Below, piece by piece: positions 44,051 to 52,885 of a stretch of DNA of 64,000 nucleotides; the stretch's first letter is position 1, and each line of letters begins with the position of its first letter. The DNA lies in contig NZ_AEYF01000015.1 in the NCBI RefSeq assembly GCF_000292525.1, forward strand, positions 124,001 to 188,000, in the 5' to 3' direction. A model generated the notes under the pieces. It did no database searches, was not told where the DNA came from, and was given only the letters and a program-made list of their open reading frames with translations. The translations under genes and the position numbers were made by a program. This stretch comes from Rhizobium sp. CCGE 510 (GTDB lineage Bacteria; Pseudomonadota; Alphaproteobacteria; Rhizobiales; Rhizobiaceae).

Positions 44051-44100
44051 CCTGAAACAGGATGGCTTCAGGCCGGGTCCGCCTAAAAATTGAATTCGGA
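44051..44100. repeat. Degenerate copy of the AACAGGAT...GGCCGGGTC palindrome
   Basis: AACAGGATGGCTTCAGGCC and GGGTCCGCCTAAA align with the intact palindrome at 53833-53886 over about 45 bases. Here the outer arm is no longer complementary. It sits just beyond the end of the minus-strand monooxygenase gene. Confidence 0.5.
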
Positions 44101-44117
44101 TCCAAGTGGCCCAAGCA

Positions 44118-45614
44118 TCATGCGCCAAGGCCGACATCTGTCAGATAGGCCTCGAGCGCCAAGGCATCAGCCGATCCGACGATGGCGCCAACATAGCCGT
44201 CCGGTCGCACCAGCGCCCAGTCGCCTGGTGCCAAGGCGTAAGCGTCCTGGAAATGCCCGCCTTTATCAACGACATCGCCGCGCCGACCGATCCTGTGGAT
44301 GTGCAATCCGCTGCGCGGCGGCACGGTGACTTGCCCGACCTCGTAGCCGAGCAGCGTCCAGTGGCCGCCGCTGAACAGATCGAACAGACGTGTCCGCTGG
44401 CCGGCGGCACCCTTGAGCGGCGCATCCGGCGCGCGTTCGCCCGCCAGCAGGCCGCCGCGTCGCTCCGGCTTTTCCAGCGCGATGGAGGATTCGGGGTAGC
44501 CGATATCCAACTGATGCACCTCGCGGCCGCGCCGCATCTCGCCCCGCTTGAGTTGGTCGAGAAGATCTGTGGCAAGACCGAGCATCGCCGCGGCGACCGG
44601 GCGGCGCTCTTCCTCATAGCTGTCGAGCAGTGCATCAGGGCCGCCGGCAGCGACCGCAGCCAGCTTCCATCCGAGATTATAGGCGTCCTGCACGCTGGTA
44701 TTGAGGCCCTGGCCGCCGGTCGGCGGATGCGTGTGGGCGGCATCACCGACCAGGAAGATGCGGCCGATCCGGTAGCGATCGGCAAGCCGGGCGTTCATGG
44801 TGAAGGCCGATGCCCAGGAGACCGAGTGGACGTGAATATCGTCGCGGCCAGTGCGCTCCGCGACCAAGGCGGTCAACCATGAAGCGGAAAGGTCGACTTC
44901 GCCTTCGAGCGGGATGGGTCCCTGGATCTGGAACAGCTCGGTTCCGGCCAGCGGGCAAAGCGCGATCTGTCGCTGCATGTCGCCTTCGCCGAAGCGATGC
45001 CAGGCGTCGCGCTCCAACCCCGTCAGCATCACATCGGCGACGATGGCGCGCACGCCGAGCGTCTTGCCGGGAAAGCCGATATCAAGCGCGTGGCGCACGA
45101 AGCTGCGGCCGCCATCGGCGCCGACGAGCCATCGCGCCTGAATGGTCTCTTCGCCGGATTGGCCCTTGAGTCGCGCCGTCACGCTTGCCTCGTCCTGTTC
45201 GAAGCCGATGAGTTCGCAGCCAAACTCCGGCTGGTGCCCCAGTTCGAGCAGGCGCTCGCGCATCACGCTTTCGGTCAGGAACTGCGGCACCATCAACGGA
45301 AGATGGTAGGGCTCGGCGGGCGTCGGCTCCTCACGCAGCACGGCTTCGGACTCGCTGAAGCTTCCGTCGTTGCGATATTCCCGCTGGAGGGGATAAGCGC
45401 CGCCCAGCGCTACGAGCCGGTCAAGAATGCCGAGATCCTCGAACACCTCCTGCGTTCTTGGCTGAATTCCCTTGCCGCGCGAACCGCGGAACGGGTCGTT
45501 CGATTTCTCGATCAGGCGGAAGCTGACGCCGCGCCGCGCCAGCTCGATCGCCAGCGTCAGGCCGGCCGCGCCGGCGCCTGATATCAGCACGTCGACTGTA
45601 GAATTCTGTGTCAT
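44118..45614 (-). CDS. FAD-dependent aromatic-ring monooxygenase (PHBH/TfdB type)
   Basis: 498 aa. FAD motif VLISGAGAAGLTLAIELARRG, DG motif LVGADGGRSFVRHALDIGFPG, GD motif FLVGDAAHTHPPTGGQGLNTS, and a thioredoxin-like C-terminus with GDWALVRPDGYVGAIVG. GGAG is 6 bases before ATG 45614 (other in-frame ATGs lie just upstream). It is divergent from a MarR gene with a palindrome between them, so it is probably induced by a phenolic ligand of that MarR. It is of the same general family as the gene at 38250 but not a recent duplicate. Confidence 0.9.
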   Translation of the reverse strand: MTQNSTVDVLISGAGAAGLTLAIELARRGVSFRLIEKSNDPFRGSRGKGIQPRTQEVFEDLGILDRLVALGGAYPLQREYRNDGSFSESEAVLREEPTPAEPYHLPLMVPQFLTESVMRERLLELGHQPEFGCELIGFEQDEASVTARLKGQSGEETIQARWLVGADGGRSFVRHALDIGFPGKTLGVRAIVADVMLTGLERDAWHRFGEGDMQRQIALCPLAGTELFQIQGPIPLEGEVDLSASWLTALVAERTGRDDIHVHSVSWASAFTMNARLADRYRIGRIFLVGDAAHTHPPTGGQGLNTSVQDAYNLGWKLAAVAAGGPDALLDSYEEERRPVAAAMLGLATDLLDQLKRGEMRRGREVHQLDIGYPESSIALEKPERRGGLLAGERAPDAPLKGAAGQRTRLFDLFSGGHWTLLGYEVGQVTVPPRSGLHIHRIGRRGDVVDKGGHFQDAYALAPGDWALVRPDGYVGAIVGSADALALEAYLTDVGLGA

Positions 45615-45625
45615 TGTCATCTCCA

Positions 45626-45644
45626 TATGTGTATTATGCACATA
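45626..45644. promoter_or_regulatory. MarR-type operator in the divergent promoter
   Basis: TATGTG-N7-CACATA dyad between the monooxygenase and marR starts. A second related palindrome ACATATGT lies within the early marR coding region near 45686-45693. Confidence 0.55.
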
Positions 45645-45658
45645 ATAGGAGAGTCGAT

Positions 45659-46171
45659 ATGACGTCAAGAAAAAACGTGCAAAATACACATATGTCCGAA
45701 AAGCTGCGCGAGTTGCATGGGGCGTTGATCGAGATCGTCAGCGTCATGAACCGGCCGCAGCGTGATGAGCAGATGGTCCGCGAGGCCGGCATTTCGCTCG
45801 ATCGCGCCCTGTTTCCGCTGCTGGTCACGGTGGAGCGGCTTGGTCCGATCGGGGTGGTCGAACTTGCCGACCGCGCCGGGCGCGACTACACCACCGTCAG
45901 CCGCCAGGTCGCCAAGCTTGAAAGTCTTGATCTGGTGGAGCGCCGCGGCAGTGCTGCGGATCGCCGCGTGCGCGAGGCGGTTATCAGCCAGAAAGGCAAG
46001 GCGATGACCGACCGCATCGACGTGGCGCGCGAAAGGATCGGCCGCGCCATCTTCGAGCGCTGGGACGAGCACGACTTCAATGAACTGGTGCGGCTGATGC
46101 GGAAGTTTGCAGAGGATATCGGCGGCGATACCGGCGCCAACGCGGCCGAGTCGCAGGGAGAGGGCGGCTGA
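45659..46171 (+). CDS. MarR-family transcriptional regulator
   Basis: 170 aa. Winged helix: IGVVELADRAGRDYTTVSRQ, VAKLESLDLVERRGSAADRR and the wing R-VREAVISQKGK. AGGAGA stands 6 bases before ATG 45659; ATG 45692 would also keep the domain. Divergent from the monooxygenase gene, which it most likely represses together with itself through the TATGTG/CACATA site. Confidence 0.9.
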   Translation: MTSRKNVQNTHMSEKLRELHGALIEIVSVMNRPQRDEQMVREAGISLDRALFPLLVTVERLGPIGVVELADRAGRDYTTVSRQVAKLESLDLVERRGSAADRRVREAVISQKGKAMTDRIDVARERIGRAIFERWDEHDFNELVRLMRKFAEDIGGDTGANAAESQGEGG

Positions 46172-46194
46172 CGAGGGCGCGTCCCACGCTCGCT

Positions 46195-46587
46195 TCAGCT
46201 AAACAGTTTGGCGGCCGTGACTTCGACTTCAACGAGGAATTCGGGACGGGTGAAGCCGCTGACGATGATCAGCGTCGAGGCCGGCTTCGGATCGAGTGTA
46301 TAGCGATCCCGCATGGCCATATAGGCGGGGAAATCCTCGCGCTTCGTCACGAAGCCTGAGATGCGGATGACGTCGGCAAAGCTCATCTCCGCATCGGTGA
46401 GAATTGCCTTGATGGCCTCGAAGCAAAGTTCTGCCTGCGCGCCGACATCCTCCGGCACCTTCTCGTCGAGACCGATGCCGAGCTGCCCCGAAGTCACGAG
46501 CAGCGAGGCGCCCGGCGGCACCAGCAGCCCGTGATTGTAATTTCCGAACGGACGCCGGACAGACGACGGATTGAAAATCTTCTTCAT
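46195..46587 (-). CDS. RidA-family protein
   Basis: 130 aa. Rid features: GNYNHGLLVPPGASLLVTSG near residues 15-35, then CFEAIKAILTDAEMSFADVI and RPEFLVEVEVTAAKLF. The Arg in the usual active-site position of RidA (…RxxxR) is not clearly kept, so it may be an Rid subgroup member tied to a specific pathway, as RutC is in pyrimidine breakdown. GGA lies 7 bases before ATG 46587. It is the last gene of the seven-gene heterocycle operon, 42 bp after the oxidoreductase gene. Confidence 0.85.
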   Translation of the reverse strand: MKKIFNPSSVRRPFGNYNHGLLVPPGASLLVTSGQLGIGLDEKVPEDVGAQAELCFEAIKAILTDAEMSFADVIRISGFVTKREDFPAYMAMRDRYTLDPKPASTLIIVSGFTRPEFLVEVEVTAAKLFS

Positions 46588-46629
46588 AGGCATTTCCTTT
46601 GATCGGTCCTTTGGCCAACGCGGGAGCTC

Positions 46630-47211
46630 TTAGAACTGCTCCATCGCCGTCTTCACCTTCTCCAGAAACCTGGCCCGGCTTTCCGGCGTGCAGTTGTTCA
46701 TGTCGTAATGGGCAAGAAAGGTGACCGGCCGCAGCGGATTGATCTGCGCCCGCAGCACACGCTTGACGATTTTCTTCGGCGGGTTGCCGGCGGCGAAGGC
46801 GCGAAACGGCGTCGCGCCGTATGTCAGCACCGCCGCGAGTTTCCTGATGTGGCGCAGCCGCGATTCCACCTTGCCGTCGACCAGTTCGAAGGAGACGCCG
46901 GGAAGCCAGACGCGGTCAAAATAGCCCTTCAGGATCGCCGGGAAACCGAAATTCCAGATCGGCGTCACCAGCACCAGCGCTTCGGCCTGCTTCAGCCGCT
47001 CCACATAGGATTTCACCGGCGCGGTATTTCCGGGATAGTCGTGATAGGCGAGCCGGTCGTGTCGGGAGAGCACCGGATCGAAATTCTCGGCATAGAGATC
47101 GCACGCATCCACCTCGTGACCGGCCTCACGCAGGCTTTCCAGCGTCTGTTTGTAGAGCGCCTTGCCGTAGCTCTCCTCGACTGGATGCGAATGAAGGACG
47201 AGAACTCTCAT
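46630..47211 (-). CDS. Flavodoxin-fold NAD(P)H oxidoreductase (KefF/NQO type)
   Basis: 193 aa. Starts VLVLHSHPVEESYGKALYKQ, and the FMN/NAD(P)H site is visible in LVTPIWNFGFPAILKGYFDRVWLPGVSF (shortened here to its core TPIWNFGFPAILKGYFD). It would reduce a flavin or quinone-like compound with NAD(P)H. Its ATG shares one base with the stop of the FAD oxidase gene, so both enzymes are made together; it may recycle electrons or reduce an intermediate of the same pathway. Confidence 0.87.
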   Translation of the reverse strand: MRVLVLHSHPVEESYGKALYKQTLESLREAGHEVDACDLYAENFDPVLSRHDRLAYHDYPGNTAPVKSYVERLKQAEALVLVTPIWNFGFPAILKGYFDRVWLPGVSFELVDGKVESRLRHIRKLAAVLTYGATPFRAFAAGNPPKKIVKRVLRAQINPLRPVTFLAHYDMNNCTPESRARFLEKVKTAMEQF

Positions 47212-48617
47212 CAGGCCTCCAGGACGCTCGCCAGCCGCGGGAAGAGATAATTCTTGCCGGCATTGAAATCGAAATCGGGATTCTCCCAGGCGATCATCTT
47301 GCCAGGATTCAGCAGCCCCCTCGGGTCCGTTTCCTGCTTGAAGGCGAGCTGTACCTTGTCGGTGCGCTTCATGCCGCCTTCTTCAAGCGTATAGCGATGC
47401 GGATTGAAGATCGGGCAGCCGTGATCCTGGTGGATCTTGATGATCTCCTCGAGGCGCTCCTCGGTGGTATAGCGCACCAGCGGCAGACCGGAGCATTGGA
47501 TCTGCCCGTCGAACCTGATGAATTCGAGATGTCCAGGCACTTCGTCGCCGAAGATCTCGACCATCTTGGCGACTTTGGCGACGTGATCCGGCCCTGGATA
47601 CTGAACCTGCAGATAGGTGAAGCCGGGATCAACCTTCAAGGCACGCAGCGTCGTGTGGTTCCAGGCAAGCTCATAGGCATGCGGAATACCTTTCATGCTT
47701 TCGACCGTGTCGGAACGGAAGATAATCTCGCCCTTGTGCGCGGCGGCAAAGGCGAGGAAGGCATCCATCGAATGTGGCGCGATCATCAGCACCACCACCG
47801 ACTGGCCCTTGCGGATATAGGGTTTGTGGCGGGTGAAATAATCGTGCGGGATCGGTGCCGCGATCGGCGCGATTTCCTTGACGAGGATGCCATTGCATTT
47901 GGCCAGCGCATCCGAGAAGCGCACCGATGCCATGAAGTCGTCATGGCCGACAAGCACGTCGACCCAATCATAGGCAGGGGCGAGTGGCATTTCGATTTCA
48001 GTGATGATGCCGTTGGTGCCGTAGGCATGGCTGACCTTCTGCAGGTCCCAGCCGGTCAGGTCGAGCACGCGCGGTTCGGCCTCCATGGTGACGACGCGCA
48101 GACGCAGGATATTGCCGAGATCGCGCAGACCGCCCCAGGTGATCGAGCCGACGCCGCCGGAGCCGCCGGCGATAAAGCCGCCGACCGTTGCCGTCTGCGC
48201 CGTCGACGGGTGGAAACGCAGTTCCTGGCCGGAATGGGCCTTGGTCTGCTTGTCGAGCTGAGCAATGACGATGCCCGGTTCGCAGACCACCCGGCCGGGA
48301 TGGATCTCCTTGATCTTGTCCATGGCGGCGAGGTTGAGCACGATGCCGCCGGAAAGCGGCATGGCCTGGCCGTAATTGCCGGTGCCGGCGCCGCGCGGCG
48401 TTACCGGCACGCCGTGCGCAAAGGCGACCTTCAGCGTCCGGATGACCTCGTCTTCGTTTTTCGGCGTGACGACGAGATCGGCCGTGACATTGTCGAGCTG
48501 CGCCTTCAGGATCGGCGAATACCAGTAGAAATCGCGGCTCTTCTGGCGCACCAGCGCCGGATTATCTTCGGTGGCGATGCCTGCGAGTTGCTCTTTGATC
48601 GTCTGATAATCCGGCAT
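47211..48617 (-). CDS. FAD-linked oxidoreductase (VAO/GlcD family)
   Basis: 468 aa. The FAD_binding_4 motif is VTPRGAGTGNYGQAMPLSGG, followed by GVGSITWGGLRDLGN and the C-terminal FAD-linked oxidase end MKRTDKVQLAFKQETDPRG with NPGKMIAW. GGAG lies 6 bases before ATG 48617; the longer frame starts inside codA. It follows codA with no gap. In this operon it would oxidise the deaminated ring or a product of it; the substrate is not known. Confidence 0.88.
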   Translation of the reverse strand: MPDYQTIKEQLAGIATEDNPALVRQKSRDFYWYSPILKAQLDNVTADLVVTPKNEDEVIRTLKVAFAHGVPVTPRGAGTGNYGQAMPLSGGIVLNLAAMDKIKEIHPGRVVCEPGIVIAQLDKQTKAHSGQELRFHPSTAQTATVGGFIAGGSGGVGSITWGGLRDLGNILRLRVVTMEAEPRVLDLTGWDLQKVSHAYGTNGIITEIEMPLAPAYDWVDVLVGHDDFMASVRFSDALAKCNGILVKEIAPIAAPIPHDYFTRHKPYIRKGQSVVVLMIAPHSMDAFLAFAAAHKGEIIFRSDTVESMKGIPHAYELAWNHTTLRALKVDPGFTYLQVQYPGPDHVAKVAKMVEIFGDEVPGHLEFIRFDGQIQCSGLPLVRYTTEERLEEIIKIHQDHGCPIFNPHRYTLEEGGMKRTDKVQLAFKQETDPRGLLNPGKMIAWENPDFDFNAGKNYLFPRLASVLEA

Positions 48618-48618
48618 G

Positions 48619-49932
48619 TCAGGCTCCAACGACGCTGTCGAGTTCACGATAGTCCGGCAGGCTGCGGTCGATCACCTTGCCGCGGCGAAGCACGACGCGG
48701 TCAGACTGCGGACGGGAAAGAAATTCGCTCCAGCGCCGCGCGCTGAAGAGCACCAGATCGGCCAACGCGCCAGCGGCGATGCGCCCCTTGTCGGGCCGGC
48801 CGAGAATATCCGCGGGCGAAGTGGTGACGACGCGCGCGGCCGTGTCCAGCGGGTGATCGAGATGCAGAATGCGGACCGCCTCGCGCAACACCTCGACCGG
48901 GTCGAGATCGCCATAGCCATAGAAGGGGTCACGCGTATTGTCGGAGGCCACCGCCGTCGCAACGCCGGCCGCCGCCAGTTCCTTGAACAGGGTGACGCCC
49001 CGCCAGCGAGGCGTCCGGCCGGGATAGCGGTCCTGCAGATAGAGGTTGCACATCGGCAGCGAGACAATGGAAAGGCCGGCTTTTGCAACGAGCTCGACCG
49101 TGCGTTTTGCCGTCTCCTCGTCCTGCCTGGCGAGCGAGCAGCAATGGCCTGCCGTCACCTTGCCGTCGAACCGGTTGCGCAGCACGGCTTGCGCGATCGC
49201 CTTCAGCGTCTCGGCGGCAGGATCGTCGCTCTCGTCGACATGAAGGTCGACGTCGAGGCCGTTATCGGCGGCGGCCCTGAAAAGCACATCGAGCTGGCTG
49301 TCGAGATCGGCGGTCATCCGGGTGACGCCGCCGATCAGCCCGCCATTTTCGCGGACGGTGGCGACAAGGTCGGCGAAATAGGCCATGTCCGCCATATTTT
49401 CCATCGGGAAGAGCGCCACCGCCTGCAGCGCGATCCTGTCTTTCCAGGCCTCGCGCATCTCGGCAAAAACCTCGAAGGAAATGCGGTGCTGCGGCGCCAG
49501 CGAATCGAGATGCGTGCGGATCAGGCTGGTGCCGTGCGCATAGGCCGAGCGCAGCGAGAATTCCATGCGCTTGCTGACATCCGCCGCCGACCAGTACGCC
49601 TCCCGATCCGCCCGCACTGCGTCCAGCGCGCCGATGAAAGTGCCGTCCGGATTGGCGTTGCGCGGCCAGATATGCCCCTTGTCGAGATGGGTGTGCATGT
49701 CGGTGAAGCAGGGCCAGACCATGCCGTCCTTCAGATCGGATCGTGGCAATTCCACCGGCGCCGCGCCTGCCGGCAGCAGCGCGGAGATCACACCATCGGC
49801 GATGACGATATCCGCCTTGACCAGCCCCTCGATCGCCGGCGTGTCAAATCCCTCGACGGCGACGGCAGGCAGCGTCGCATTGCTCAGCACGAAACGGCCG
49901 GCATTGGGTGGCGAAAGGAAGGAATGGGTCAT
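48619..49932 (-). CDS. Cytosine deaminase-like amidohydrolase (CodA family)
   Basis: 437 aa. Metal-dependent amidohydrolase with HTHLDKGHIWP (first metal pair), LHVDES, KVTAGHCCSL and ASDNTRDPFYGYGDLDP, the arrangement of cytosine/creatinine/isoguanine deaminases. ATG 49932 overlaps the permease stop (ATGA). Deamination of cytosine, a methylated or hydroxymethyl pyrimidine, or creatinine are all possible. It sits between importer and oxidases, so it probably performs the first cytoplasmic step. Confidence 0.88.
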   Translation of the reverse strand: MTHSFLSPPNAGRFVLSNATLPAVAVEGFDTPAIEGLVKADIVIADGVISALLPAGAAPVELPRSDLKDGMVWPCFTDMHTHLDKGHIWPRNANPDGTFIGALDAVRADREAYWSAADVSKRMEFSLRSAYAHGTSLIRTHLDSLAPQHRISFEVFAEMREAWKDRIALQAVALFPMENMADMAYFADLVATVRENGGLIGGVTRMTADLDSQLDVLFRAAADNGLDVDLHVDESDDPAAETLKAIAQAVLRNRFDGKVTAGHCCSLARQDEETAKRTVELVAKAGLSIVSLPMCNLYLQDRYPGRTPRWRGVTLFKELAAAGVATAVASDNTRDPFYGYGDLDPVEVLREAVRILHLDHPLDTAARVVTTSPADILGRPDKGRIAAGALADLVLFSARRWSEFLSRPQSDRVVLRRGKVIDRSLPDYRELDSVVGA

Positions 49933-50792
49933 CAATTTTCCCGTTTCAGGCTGCTCTCATGCCAACGGTGCAGGGCGAGCCAGGAAATGAACGAGGTGAC
50001 GGCGAAGATCGCCACGCCAAGCAGGGAAAGCATCAGCAGCGCGGCGAAGAGACGCGGAATGTTGAGCCGGTACTGTGCTTCGAGCAGCCGGAAGGCGAGG
50101 CCGGAGCCGGCGCCCGCCGAGCCGGCCGCGAATTCTGCGACGACGGCGGCAATCAGCGCCAGGCCGCCGCCGATCCTGAGGCCCGTCATGAAATAGGGTT
50201 GGGCGGCGGGCAGCTTGAGAAAGAGCAGCGTCTGCCAGCGCGAGGCGCCGTAAAGTTCGAAGAGGTTGATGAGATTGTGGTCGACGCTCTTTAGCCCCTG
50301 GACCATATTCGAAAGGATCGGGAAGAAGGCGACGAGGAAGGCGCAGATCAGCAGCGCCACCTGGGTCGACGGCGCATAGATCAGGATCAGCGGCGAGATC
50401 GCCACGACCGGCGTCACCTGCAGGATGACGGCAAGCGGATAGAAGGCAAGCTCGATCCAGCGCGACTGCACCAGGAAGATCGCAAAGCCGACGCCACCGA
50501 CAAGGGCCAGCATCAGCGACAGCAAGGTGATCTTGGTGGTGACCCAAAGCGCTGGCGCCAGCGTGCCCCAGTCCGTCACGAAGGCGTTTGCGACTGCGGC
50601 CGGACCCGGAAGGATATAGGGCGGCACGCCCGAGAGCTTCACATAGGCGTACCAGATCAGGATCAGCAGGCCGATAACGAGGAAGGGGATGGCGATGCGC
50701 AGTGCGAGATCGCGGCGCCTTGCGCCTGCGGCATTGGGAATGACATTTGCAGCGTGAAGGACCCGCGGCTGGATATCCGTTTCGTCACGCAT
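49932..50792 (-). CDS. ABC transporter permease (NitT/TauT/Thi class)
   Basis: 286 aa with about six hydrophobic segments. The BPD domain has the EAA-like loop ELYGASRWQTLLFLKLPAAQ and ends GLALIAAVVAEFAAGSAGAG. ATG 50792 overlaps the ATPase stop. It forms a homodimeric channel with the neighbouring ATPase for the substrate brought by the NMT1-type binding protein. Confidence 0.92.
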   Translation of the reverse strand: MRDETDIQPRVLHAANVIPNAAGARRRDLALRIAIPFLVIGLLILIWYAYVKLSGVPPYILPGPAAVANAFVTDWGTLAPALWVTTKITLLSLMLALVGGVGFAIFLVQSRWIELAFYPLAVILQVTPVVAISPLILIYAPSTQVALLICAFLVAFFPILSNMVQGLKSVDHNLINLFELYGASRWQTLLFLKLPAAQPYFMTGLRIGGGLALIAAVVAEFAAGSAGAGSGLAFRLLEAQYRLNIPRLFAALLMLSLLGVAIFAVTSFISWLALHRWHESSLKREN

Positions 50793-51616
50793 CAATGCTC
50801 TCCCGCCGCGTTGATAGCCCCGATCAGCGAAAGGGAGACCGTCTCACACGCCTTCCGGTATTCTTCCGAGGTGCGGTAGTGCTCGTCGCGTTCCAGGCTG
50901 GTGGTCAGCGGAACATCGGCATGCACACGGCCGGGCCTTGCCTTCATCACGACGATGCGGTTCGAAAGATAGGCGGATTCATAGACCGAATGGGTGACGA
51001 AGATGACGGTGATGCCGGTCGTCTTCCAGAGCCGCAGCACGTCGTCGTTCAGCCTCTGGCGGGTGATTTCGTCAAGTGCGGCGAAGGGCTCGTCCATCAA
51101 AAGCAGCTTCGGTTTCGTCACCAACGCGCGGGCGATCGAGACGCGCATCTTCATGCCGCCGGAAAGTTCGCGTGGATAGGCTTTGGCGAAATCCTGGAGG
51201 CCGACGGTGGTCAGCACCTGCATGATCTCTGCATGCGCTGCCGCCTTCGAAACCCGCCTCAACCTCAGCGGCAGGTGGACATTGTCGAACACGTTCTTCC
51301 ACGGCATCAGCGTCGGCTCCTGGAAGACGAAGCCGATATCGCCCTCCGGCAGGCCTCTGGAATTGATGCGCGAGCTCGGCCAGTCGATCGTTCCCGACGT
51401 CACGTCGCCAAGGCCGGCGATGATGCGAAGCGCCGTCGACTTGCCGCAGCCGGAGGGGCCGAGCAGGCTGACGAACTCGCCGCTTTCGACGGTGAGCGAC
51501 ATGTCGGAAAGCGCGACGGTGCCGCTGGAAAAGGCCTTCGAGACCGACTGCATCACGACCAGCGGCCGCTTGCGCGTCTCTTGCGGGGATAGGGCCTGGG
51601 CTTCTGCTAAGGGCAT
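50792..51616 (-). CDS. ABC transporter ATP-binding protein (NitT/TauT/Thi class)
   Basis: 274 aa. Walker [15 protein letters not shown]-loop FVFQEPTLMPWKNV, signature ELSGGMKMRVSIARAL, Walker B LLLMDEPFAALDE and H-loop FVTHSVYES. It follows the binding-protein gene by 70 bp and overlaps the permease start. Confidence 0.95.
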   Translation of the reverse strand: MPLAEAQALSPQETRKRPLVVMQSVSKAFSSGTVALSDMSLTVESGEFVSLLGPSGCGKSTALRIIAGLGDVTSGTIDWPSSRINSRGLPEGDIGFVFQEPTLMPWKNVFDNVHLPLRLRRVSKAAAHAEIMQVLTTVGLQDFAKAYPRELSGGMKMRVSIARALVTKPKLLLMDEPFAALDEITRQRLNDDVLRLWKTTGITVIFVTHSVYESAYLSNRIVVMKARPGRVHADVPLTTSLERDEHYRTSEEYRKACETVSLSLIGAINAAGEH

Positions 51617-51686
51617 TGCCTGTCTCGTTCACCAGGGGAGGATGTGATCCGCCACGTCAGACGGACCATCGGCCGATGTTGGCGTT

Positions 51687-52703
51687 TTACTTCTTCATCG
51701 CCATTCCGATGTTCTTGCAGACGAATTTGGTCGTGAAGGCCTTGGTGTAGTCGGTCTCCGGCTTGAATACCTTGATCGCCACCATCTCGTCGAAGAATGC
51801 CTTGTAATGTGCGTCGGTGATGCAGCCGATGCCCTTGTCCAGGCTGTCGCCGGATTCGATGATGCCGTATTCCTTCATCTTGGCGATGGAGTAGGCGATC
51901 TGGCCATCCGTCATTTCAGGATTGTCCTTCTTGATCAGCTCGTTCGCCTTGCTGTTGTCGCCGTAGAGGTAGTTGTACCAGCCCTCGATCGAGGCATCGA
52001 CGAAGCGCTGGACGACATCCGGCTTGCTGTCGATCATCGTCTGCGTGGTGGTGATCATCGTCGAATAGGGCGAATAGCCGTTATCGGCGAGCAGGAAGAC
52101 CTTCGGTTCGAAGCCGGCCTGCTTCTGGATCTCGTAGGGCTCGGAGGTAAGGTAGCCCTGCTGGGCGGATTCCTTGTCGGCAAGGAATGGCGCGGCGCTG
52201 AAATTGTAGGGCTTGTACTGCTCGTCCTTGAAGCCCTTGAAGTTCGCCTTCATCCATTCGAAATAGGTGAGGTAGCCATCCTTGCCGAGAAACAAGGTCT
52301 TGAGCTTGGCGAGGTCCTCGAATTTGTCGATACCCGCATCCGGATGGGCGATCAGCACTTGCGGATCCTTCTGGAAGATCGCCGCCACGTCGACCATCGG
52401 GATGCCTTGTTCGACAGCCGAGATCTCGCCCTGCGGCCCACCCATGTAGAAATCGATCTTGCCGGAGATCAGCAGCGCGCTGTTGGCTGCATTCGGGCCG
52501 CCCTGCACGATCGTGACGTCGAGGCCGTGTTTCGCATAGGTGCCGTCGGCGACCGCCTGGTAGAAACCGCCGTGCTCGGCCTGCGCCAGCCAGTTCGTTC
52601 CGTAGCTTACCTTGTCGGCCGCATGCGCCGCAACGGCAGCGGCAAGCGCGCCGCCAAAACCCATGAGCGCGGACAAGACCGTATTCTTCAGTGCATTGGG
52701 CAT
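51687..52703 (-). CDS. NMT1/THI5-like periplasmic substrate-binding protein
   Basis: 338 aa. Signal peptide MPNALKNTVLSALMGFGGAL to AHA, then YGTNWLAQAEHGGFYQAVAD and YAKHGLDVTIVQGGPNAANS, the pattern of the NMT1/ThiY/SsuA group that binds pyrimidines, thiamine precursors, nitrate or sulfonates. GGGGAA precedes ATG 52703. First gene of the seven-gene operon, 80 bases after the shared LysR motif. A pyrimidine or related heterocycle is the best guess because codA follows. Confidence 0.92.
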   Translation of the reverse strand: MPNALKNTVLSALMGFGGALAAAVAAHAADKVSYGTNWLAQAEHGGFYQAVADGTYAKHGLDVTIVQGGPNAANSALLISGKIDFYMGGPQGEISAVEQGIPMVDVAAIFQKDPQVLIAHPDAGIDKFEDLAKLKTLFLGKDGYLTYFEWMKANFKGFKDEQYKPYNFSAAPFLADKESAQQGYLTSEPYEIQKQAGFEPKVFLLADNGYSPYSTMITTTQTMIDSKPDVVQRFVDASIEGWYNYLYGDNSKANELIKKDNPEMTDGQIAYSIAKMKEYGIIESGDSLDKGIGCITDAHYKAFFDEMVAIKVFKPETDYTKAFTTKFVCKNIGMAMKK

Positions 52704-52782
52704 GATCAGCGTTCCCCTTTTGAGTTCGCAACGCCTGTGATGACGTCGGATTTTCTTCATTGGAGCGATTGCTTTGCTGTTT

Positions 52783-52820
52783 GAAAAGCATCAAATTTCG
52801 TGCGCAATGATGCCTTTTTG
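52783..52820. promoter_or_regulatory. Shared LysR operator, copy A
   Basis: A 38-bp element starting GAAAAGCATCAA and ending GATGCCTTTTTG, with GCATC-N16-GATGC symmetry. 32 of 38 bases equal the element at 54768-54805. It stands between the operon and the lysR gene (66 bases before the latter), a usual LysR-type position. GATGCC-TTTTT-GGCATC forms a further small palindrome here. Confidence 0.7.
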
Positions 52821-52885
52821 GCATCTCAGCAGCGGCCTGTGCCAAATTTGCGCTGTCTGCTTCAATTTTATGCAACGAGGTTGCG

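Noticed and set aside
38250..45614. The two aromatic monooxygenases as a recent duplication
   Set aside because: They share only the FAD-site motifs and general layout; most of the sequence between the motifs differs.
48616..50196. 526-codon plus-strand open frame opposite codA and the permease
   Set aside because: Shadow of two overlapping genes with clear catalytic and membrane motifs.
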